Assembly (NCBI GenBank): GCA_016210295.1
Contig: JACQUM010000097.1
Location: 1 to 10,311 of the forward strand
Source of the DNA: Chloroflexota bacterium
GTDB taxonomy: Bacteria > Chloroflexota > Dehalococcoidia > UBA6926 > JACQUM01
Direction: 5' to 3'
Length of the DNA stretch: 10,311 nt
Below, piece by piece: positions 5,503 through 10,311 of the stretch. A program made the position numbers and the translations under genes. The notes under the pieces were generated by a model, which searched no databases, was not told the DNA's origin, and saw only the letters and a program-made list of their open reading frames with translations. Positions within the stretch are counted from its first letter, which is position 1. Each line of letters begins with the position of its first letter.

Positions 5503-6765
5503 ATGTTTTCAGAGATACGCCTTTCGAATTTCAAGAGTTTTCGCGGTGAGCACAAAATTCCCTTACGGCGGCTTACAATACTGGTAGGCCCTAACGGGTC
5601 TGGAAAGAGTTCTATCCTCCAAATTCCGATCATTTGCGAGCACAGTTTAGGCCAGGGTATTCTACAGACAGTGAGCGGACCTCTCGATTTGGGAGGTCTG
5701 TCTGATCTGTATTCGCCCCCAGGCCCGCTGCCAAGGATAGGCCTTACAGTCTTGGAGTCACTAGACCTGTCCTTTCTGGCGGGCGATGCAACACCCGTCA
5801 CCGCAAGTGCAGAATTCGACGCTTCATTCGGCTCGAACCCGGACGCCGGGTTAGAAATTAAGTCAAAAGTTTTCAATGTAAAGTACAGGTGGCAAGACAA
5901 CACCGTAGAGCCACAACGATACGAACAGGACGGTAGCTACATCGCTTTCAGCACATCGCGTGGCCTGATGAACAGCATTCAAATAAGTGACAGAGGCGGT
6001 GCCAAGTGGCAGGACCTAGAGAAAGATATCCAGGCCACGCTATCAATGATGGGCAACGCGTTAAAGGCTATTCGTCTTGTCCCCGCGCTGCGCGGCTTTT
6101 CTGCGGCAAGATATGTTTTGGGCCAAGAGACATACAACGACTTCGCAGTCAACACAAACCCGACTGAGAATGCTGTGAGGTTGGCTACCACACTCACGTA
6201 CGACAACGACCTTCGTAACAGTGTCAAGACCGTCCTAGCCACTTTGACCGGAGTAGACATCGACCGAGAGTTGATCCCCGATAAGCGAATCACGGTTGTC
6301 TCGCGGCGCCCAAGCCCGGAAGCTCCGCCAAAAGATGTAGTTCCTACCAATGAAGGTTTCGGCACCAACCAACTCATACACCTAGTCGCTCAGACGCTAG
6401 CCACTCCTCGCGGCGGAACAGTACTCATCGAAGAGCCTGAGATCCACCTTCATCCTGATGCGCAGTTCAAGCTAGGAAGGTGGCTTGGTGAACACGTGAT
6501 CAAAGCTGACAAGCAGTTAGTGATTGCGACTCATAGCGAGCGGCTCTTAGTTGCCCTTCTATGGCTTGTCAGGCAAGAGGTGATGACACCCGCGGACATG
6601 GTTATCCACTACTTCCACCTGGATCCAAAAGCACAGACTCAACATCATCGTCTGGATGTTACACACGGAGGTCTACTGCAAGGGGAGTTCAAGGGATTCT
6701 TCCCCGACCCAGACATCCCGGAATTTACTGACCTTCTCAAAGGGCTAAGAACTTCTACGCTGTGA
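5503..6765 (+). CDS. Stand-alone AAA/OLD-like P-loop ATPase, DUF3696-like C-terminus
   Basis: The 420-residue product is an intact SMC/ABC-type ATPase of the AAA_15/AAA_21 kind. It begins MFSEIRLSNFKSFRG, then the Walker A GPNGSGKSS at 29-37. A long central region (about 60-280) is unrecognised, followed by a signature-like EGFGTNQ at 284-290. Walker B VLIEEPE at 307-313 leads into IHLHPDAQ, and the switch motif is ATHS at 342-345. Residues about 360-405 (PADMVIHYFHLD, then GGLLQGEFKGFF) resemble the DUF3696 tail of some such ATPases. There is no TOPRIM or other nuclease domain and no membrane segment, so a cytoplasmic ATPase is likely. Relatives occur in defence and nucleic-acid systems, but function here is unknown. 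Start: AGGAGG (5492-5497), 5 nt upstream. G+C in sampled stretches is about 45-55% against 65-78% in neighbours, and TTA and ATA codons appear, suggesting transfer. Gaps of 97 and 56 nt isolate it. Confidence 0.88.
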   Translation: MFSEIRLSNFKSFRGEHKIPLRRLTILVGPNGSGKSSILQIPIICEHSLGQGILQTVSGPLDLGGLSDLYSPPGPLPRIGLTVLESLDLSFLAGDATPVTASAEFDASFGSNPDAGLEIKSKVFNVKYRWQDNTVEPQRYEQDGSYIAFSTSRGLMNSIQISDRGGAKWQDLEKDIQATLSMMGNALKAIRLVPALRGFSAARYVLGQETYNDFAVNTNPTENAVRLATTLTYDNDLRNSVKTVLATLTGVDIDRELIPDKRITVVSRRPSPEAPPKDVVPTNEGFGTNQLIHLVAQTLATPRGGTVLIEEPEIHLHPDAQFKLGRWLGEHVIKADKQLVIATHSERLLVALLWLVRQEVMTPADMVIHYFHLDPKAQTQHHRLDVTHGGLLQGEFKGFFPDPDIPEFTDLLKGLRTSTL

Positions 6766-6791
6766 ACGCGTACACTTGTTGAGGCGAGGGT

Positions 6792-6818
6792 TCAGTGAAT
6801 AGGAGCAAAAAGGGATAA
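6792..6818 (+). repeat. Right copy of imperfect direct repeat; contains the dxr ribosome-binding region
   Basis: This is the partner of 5445-5472. It includes AGGAGCAAAAAGGGATAA (6801-6818) and ends 3 nt before the dxr ATG. AAGGG (6810-6814) is the probable Shine-Dalgarno of dxr, with 7 nt spacing. If the two copies recombined, 1346 bp including the ATPase gene would be lost, and cdsA and dxr would be left about 70 nt apart with a functional dxr leader. Confidence 0.5.
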
Positions 6819-6821
6819 CCA

Positions 6822-7961
6822 ATGTTCAAGAAACCCAAGGGCCTCGCCATCCTGGGCTCCACCGGCTCCATCGGCACCCAGACCCTGGACGTCGTCCGGG
6901 CCTTTCCGGGAGAGTTCAAGGTGGTGGCGCTGGCCGCCGGGCGCAACGTGGATCTCCTCGCGCAGCAGGCCCAAGAGTTCTCCCCTACCCTCGTCTCCTG
7001 CGGAGAGCACGAGCTTCCAGTGGAGCTCCGAGGCAAGATCGCGACGCTGGAGGAGATGGCGACGCATCCCTCGGTGGACATCGTCGTGGTCGGGATCCCC
7101 GGGCTGGCCGCCCTCTCCCCCACTCTGGCGGCCCTCCGGACAGGGAAGCGGGTCGCCCTGGCGAGCAAAGAGGTGCTGGTCGTGGCGGGGGAGATCGCCA
7201 TGACGACGGCCCGAGCGCACGGGGCCACCATCCTACCCCTGGACAGCGAGCACAACGCCCTCTGGCAATGCCTGCGGGGCGAGGAGCATCGGGAGGTCCG
7301 TCGCCTCGTTCTCACCGCCTCCGGCGGCCCCTTCCGCACCCGCCCTGCGGCGGAGCTGGCCCAGGTGACGCCGGAAGAAGCCCTGGCCCATCCCACCTGG
7401 CGCATGGGCCCCAAGGTCACTATCGACTCGGCGACGCTGATGAACAAGGGCTTCGAGGTGCTGGAGGCTCACTGGCTCTACGATCTCCCCTATGAAGCCA
7501 TCAGCGTCGTCGTGCACCCGCAGAGCATCGTCCACTCCTTGGTGGAGTTCGTGGACGGCTCGCAGAAGGCCCAGCTCTCTCACCCCGACATGCGGATGCC
7601 CATCCAGTACGCGCTCACCTATCCCCAGCGCCGCCTCAACCCCGCCCTCCCGCTCCTGGACCTGACCACCGCCGGCGCCCTGACCTTCGAGCCTCTGGAC
7701 ACGGCGAGGTTCCCGTGCTTCCGCCTCGCCCGAGAGGCAGCCGCCCAGGGGAACACCTACCCCGCGGCGCTGAACGCCGCCGACGAGGTGGCCGTCGAGC
7801 TGTTTCTCGCGCGTAAGGTCCGCTTCACCGACATCCCTCGCCTCGTGGAAGGAGCGTTGCAGGAGCACAAGCCCGTCTCGCATCCGGCACTGGACGACTT
7901 GCTGGCCGCCGACGGCTGGAGCAGGAAGTGGGTCCGCTCCCAGGCCCTGGTGAGCTCCTGA
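6822..7961 (+). CDS. dxr: 1-deoxy-D-xylulose 5-phosphate reductoisomerase
   Basis: Dxr (IspC) makes 2-C-methyl-D-erythritol 4-phosphate from deoxyxylulose phosphate using NADPH and a divalent metal, the committed step of the MEP isoprenoid pathway. The 379-residue product has the NADPH-binding GSTGSIG at 12-18 and the metal site D141-S-E143 in PLDSEHNALWQCL. It also has TASGGPFR at 165-172, HPTWRMGPKVTIDSATLMNKGFEVLEA at 190-216 (metal ligand E212), and HPQSIVHSLVEFVDGS further on. The usual ANKES loop reads ASKEV (114-118). Length is a little below the E. coli enzyme (398). The start has AAGGG 7 nt upstream. Its stop overlaps the rseP start (TGATG). Base composition is again that of the host, unlike the preceding gene. 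Confidence 0.97.
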   Translation: MFKKPKGLAILGSTGSIGTQTLDVVRAFPGEFKVVALAAGRNVDLLAQQAQEFSPTLVSCGEHELPVELRGKIATLEEMATHPSVDIVVVGIPGLAALSPTLAALRTGKRVALASKEVLVVAGEIAMTTARAHGATILPLDSEHNALWQCLRGEEHREVRRLVLTASGGPFRTRPAAELAQVTPEEALAHPTWRMGPKVTIDSATLMNKGFEVLEAHWLYDLPYEAISVVVHPQSIVHSLVEFVDGSQKAQLSHPDMRMPIQYALTYPQRRLNPALPLLDLTTAGALTFEPLDTARFPCFRLAREAAAQGNTYPAALNAADEVAVELFLARKVRFTDIPRLVEGALQEHKPVSHPALDDLLAADGWSRKWVRSQALVSS

Positions 7962-9253
7962 TGGAAATCCTCTTCCTCGCCGCCGTCACGCTGGCCGTCC
8001 TCAGCCCCCTCATCATCGTTCACGAGCTTGGCCACTTCCTGACGGCGAAGCTCTTCCGCGTCACGATCAAAGAGTTCGGCGTCGGGTTCCCGCCGCGCCT
8101 CTTCAGCATCTGGACCGGGAGCACCACGGTCCAAGTGAACGAGGCGACCAGCTATACCCCCACGCCCGGCCTAGAAACGGTCCGACCCGGTGCGCTCATC
8201 AAGGTCAGAGCCGTCCTGCAGGAGGACGGCTCCTACCTGGCCCGAGAGATCGGCCAGAGTCGCAAACGGCCCGTCGAGTCCGATGGGGAGATAGTGCTGG
8301 AAGGCAAGGTGCGAGCCGTCCAGGGAGACCGGCTATCCCTCGCCCCGATGCTCTACTCCGTGAACGCCGTCCCCTTGGGCGGCTTCGTCAGGATGGCGGG
8401 AGAGGAGGACCCCAGCATCCCGGGCAGCCTCGCCTCCAAACCGGTCTGGAAGCGTTTCCTGGTGATGGTCGCGGGGTCGGGAATGAACATTCTGCTCGCG
8501 TTCCTCCTCTTCACCTTCGTCGCCACCCTGCCCTACCAGACCCTCGCCGGCACGGTGGTCATCGTCGAGGTCGCATCCGGCTCCCCCGCCGAAGGGGCGG
8601 GGCTCCGCCTAGGTGACGAGATCGCCGCCGTGGACGGCAGGCCCATCTCCCGCACCAGCGAGTTGGGCAAGCTCGTCAGGGAACGTCTTGAAAAGGTGAT
8701 CACCCTTACCGTCACCCGTCAGGGAACGCCGCTCTCCGTCTCCCTGCGGCCCCGCTCCGACCCGCCTGTGAACCAGGGGCCCATGGGCGTTGTCATCGGC
8801 CTCAAAGACCCTTACGCCATCACAGAACGGCTCCCCCTCTGGGAGGCGCCCCTGGCCGGCTTCCAGCAGAGCGTGCTCGTCCTGGCTCTCGTTCAGCAGG
8901 AGATGGGGCGCTGGGTGGCAGGCCAGGCGGAGCCTCAGGTGTCCGGCCCCATCGGCATCGCCCAGATGACGGGGGAGGTCGCCAAGTTCGGCATCCTGCC
9001 CCTCCTCCAGTTCGCGGGTCTCCTGAGCCTGAACCTCGGCATCCTCAACATTCTCCCCATCCCCGCCCTGGACGGGGGACGCGTGCTCTTCCTCGTCTTG
9101 GAGGTCCTCCGGGGCGGCAGGCGCATCTCGCCCAAGAAGGAAGCGATGGTCCATCTGGTGGGATTCGCAGTCCTTCTCAGCTTGATCCTCCTTGTCAGCT
9201 ATTTCGACATCCTTCGCCTGTTGAGCGGCCAGCCACTCGTCCCCAGCGGATGA
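7961..9253 (+). CDS. rseP: RseP-type site-2 intramembrane zinc metalloprotease with inserted module
   Basis: RseP is a membrane protease that cuts anti-sigma factors or signal peptides within the bilayer. The 430-residue product has the zinc motif HELGH at 21-25 in the first membrane segment, a second segment at about 166-190, a PDZ domain at about 197-265, and NILPIPALDGG at 363-373 carrying the third zinc ligand. A final membrane helix is at about 398-418. Between GVGFPPRLFSIW (40-51) and LYSVNAVPLGGFVRMAGEED (131-150) there is an extra module of about 75 residues, where most relatives have only a short turn. Its pattern (GALIKVRAVLQEDGSYLAREI, then GKVRAVQGDRLSL) suggests a small beta-domain resembling DUF5666. 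The start is ATG 7961, overlapping the dxr stop; an earlier start at 7928 lies inside dxr. The natural substrate is unknown. Confidence 0.94.
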   Translation: MEILFLAAVTLAVLSPLIIVHELGHFLTAKLFRVTIKEFGVGFPPRLFSIWTGSTTVQVNEATSYTPTPGLETVRPGALIKVRAVLQEDGSYLAREIGQSRKRPVESDGEIVLEGKVRAVQGDRLSLAPMLYSVNAVPLGGFVRMAGEEDPSIPGSLASKPVWKRFLVMVAGSGMNILLAFLLFTFVATLPYQTLAGTVVIVEVASGSPAEGAGLRLGDEIAAVDGRPISRTSELGKLVRERLEKVITLTVTRQGTPLSVSLRPRSDPPVNQGPMGVVIGLKDPYAITERLPLWEAPLAGFQQSVLVLALVQQEMGRWVAGQAEPQVSGPIGIAQMTGEVAKFGILPLLQFAGLLSLNLGILNILPIPALDGGRVLFLVLEVLRGGRRISPKKEAMVHLVGFAVLLSLILLVSYFDILRLLSGQPLVPSG

Positions 9254-9259
9254 GACGCG

Positions 9260-9287
9260 TGGTACAATCGCACTAGGCGAGGAGGAG
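9260..9287 (+). promoter_or_regulatory. Extended -10 promoter and ribosome-binding site for ispG
   Basis: TGG-TACAAT (9260-9268) is a strong extended -10 in the 42-nt gap after rseP. No good -35 lies 17 nt upstream, as is common for extended -10 promoters. Initiation is expected near 9275. The Shine-Dalgarno AGGAGGAG (9280-9287) stands 8-10 nt before the ATG. ispG may therefore be transcribed independently as well as by read-through. Confidence 0.55.
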
Positions 9288-9295
9288 CCCCAACG

Positions 9296-10311
9296 ATGCC
9301 CCAGCGCCGCCAGTCCAAGATGGTCTACGTCGGCAACGTCCCCGTGGGCGGCGGCGCGCCCGTCACCGTCCAGTCCATGACCAAGACCGACACGCGGGAC
9401 GTGGAGGCCACGGTCAACCAGATCCGAGCCCTGGAAGAGGCGGGGTGCGACATCATCCGCTCCGCCGTGCCGGACATGGAGGCCGCCCTGGCCTTGAAAG
9501 AGATCAAGAGGCGCATCCGCATCCCCCTCATCGCCGACATCCACTTCCACTACCAGCTCGCCCTTCAATCGCTGGAGAGCGGCGTGGACGCCCTGCGCCT
9601 GAACCCGGGCAACATCCGCGACCCGGAGAAGGTGCGCCTCGTCGTCCAGAAGGCCAAGGAGCGCCAGGTGCCCATCCGCATCGGCGTCAACTTCGGCAGC
9701 CTGCCTCCCGTGGGGGCCATCGGCGTCGCCAGCCGCTCCAGCCGTCTTGAGGACGGCGTCAACAGGCTCTCCAAGCTCGCCAGCAACGGAGGCGGGGCCT
9801 ACACCGTCGTCGACCACATGGTGGACACCGCCCTGTGGGAGATCCGCCTGCTGGAGGAGCAGGACTTCGCCCAGATCAAAATCTCGCTGAAGGCCTTCGA
9901 CGTGCCGACCACCGTCGAGGCGTACCGCCGCCTAGCCGAGCTGGTCCCCTACCCTCTCCACCTGGGCATCACCGAGGCGGGGACGCCGGTGAAGGGCGCC
10001 ATCCGCAGCGCGGTGGGCCTGGGGACCCTCCTCTACATGGGCATCGGCGACACCATCCGCGTCTCCCTGGCAGGCGACCCGGTGCTGGAGGTGGAGGCGG
10101 GGTACGAGATCCTGAAGTCGCTGAACCTGCGCCAGAAGGGCGTGACCCTCATCGCCTGCCCCTCCTGCGGCCGCGCCGACGTGGACATCGTGAAGTACGC
10201 CAACATGGTGGACGAGGCCCTGAAGAGGGTGAACAGGCCCATCAAGGTGGCGGTCATGGGGTGCGAGGTGAACGGCCCCGGGGAGGCCAAGGACGCCGAC
10301 GTGGGCATCGC
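9296..10311 (+). CDS. ispG: 4-hydroxy-3-methylbut-2-en-1-yl diphosphate synthase, 3'-truncated by window edge
   Basis: IspG (GcpE) is the [4Fe-4S] enzyme that converts methylerythritol cyclodiphosphate to HMBPP, the penultimate MEP step. The visible 338 residues open with VGNVPVGGGAPVTVQSMTKTDTRDVEAT and contain ADIHFHYQLAL at 80-90 and LRLNPGNI at 100-107. The cluster ligands are present as C288-P-S-C291 and C323 in MGCEVNGPGEA, with the fourth ligand Glu330. Two departures stand out. About 23 extra residues lie between GSL (134-136) and the helix starting near 176, with SRSSRLEDG and ASNGGGAY. The usual RVAVPD reads RSAVPD (55-60). The frame is open to the last base of the window, so the remaining C-terminus lies outside. 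ATG 9296 is chosen because similarity starts at once and a good ribosome-binding site precedes it. Confidence 0.96.
   Translation, partial: MPQRRQSKMVYVGNVPVGGGAPVTVQSMTKTDTRDVEATVNQIRALEEAGCDIIRSAVPDMEAALALKEIKRRIRIPLIADIHFHYQLALQSLESGVDALRLNPGNIRDPEKVRLVVQKAKERQVPIRIGVNFGSLPPVGAIGVASRSSRLEDGVNRLSKLASNGGGAYTVVDHMVDTALWEIRLLEEQDFAQIKISLKAFDVPTTVEAYRRLAELVPYPLHLGITEAGTPVKGAIRSAVGLGTLLYMGIGDTIRVSLAGDPVLEVEAGYEILKSLNLRQKGVTLIACPSCGRADVDIVKYANMVDEALKRVNRPIKVAVMGCEVNGPGEAKDADVGI

Noticed and set aside
5490..5903. Minus-strand open frame (137 codons) opposite the ATPase gene, as a possible antitoxin-like partner
   Set aside because: No recognisable motif. It overlaps the Walker A coding region, which is clearly the real frame.
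6766..6821. Promoter for dxr (TTGTTG at 6776)
   Set aside because: The nearest -10-like hexamer is poor and the spacer would be only about 15 nt.
8609..9817. Long minus-strand open frame (402 codons) opposite rseP and ispG
   Set aside because: It is a shadow of two clearly conserved plus-strand genes, rich in Asp/Gly/His as typical for antisense of GC-rich coding DNA.

Overview
This is a G+C-rich bacterial housekeeping window. The plus strand reads rpsB–tsf–pyrH–frr–uppS–cdsA–[AAA-type ATPase]–dxr–rseP–ispG (the last cut by the right edge). A small FmdB-family zinc-ribbon gene and dtd run divergently on the minus strand. The gene order, the short EF-Ts (167 residues), use of the MEP isoprenoid pathway and a CIRCE/HrcA operator suggest Chloroflexota, probably a Dehalococcoidia-like lineage. 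That placement is inference from recalled gene order, without a search.

Left part (1-1144): positions 1-168 hold no recognisable gene but several compact hairpins. A two-gene minus-strand operon follows, the zinc-ribbon protein then D-aminoacyl-tRNA deacylase (dtd), joined by a one-base stop/start overlap. It has a well-formed sigma-70-type promoter, and a perfect 9-9-9 CIRCE element lies between that promoter and the first start codon, so HrcA heat-shock control is predicted. A separate promoter faces right for rpsB.

Middle and right parts (1145-10311): the plus-strand cluster combines translation (S2, EF-Ts, ribosome recycling factor), pyrimidine nucleotide supply (UMP kinase), and envelope/isoprenoid synthesis (UppS, CdsA, Dxr, RseP, IspG). 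Dxr and IspG act in the MEP pathway that supplies UppS with prenyl diphosphates. UppS makes the lipid carrier for the cell wall, CdsA makes CDP-diacylglycerol, and RseP is an intramembrane protease. Spacing is tight (8 nt for tsf/pyrH, ATGA for pyrH/frr, 18 nt for frr/uppS, 1 nt for uppS/cdsA, TGATG for dxr/rseP), except around the ATPase gene and before tsf and ispG. ispG has its own extended -10 promoter.

The item that does not belong is the 420-residue P-loop ATPase gene at 5503-6765. It has lower G+C and different codon use, wider gaps on both sides, and a strong Shine-Dalgarno. It is flanked by an imperfect 27-28-nt direct repeat, one copy of which is the ribosome-binding region of dxr. 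It looks like a single-gene cargo islet inserted in the operon. Other points of interest are a roughly 75-residue extra module in RseP, a roughly 23-residue insertion in IspG, and HrcA control of the zinc-ribbon/dtd pair. Every gene on the plus strand has recognisable family motifs; no CRISPR, tRNA, rRNA or transposase was seen.
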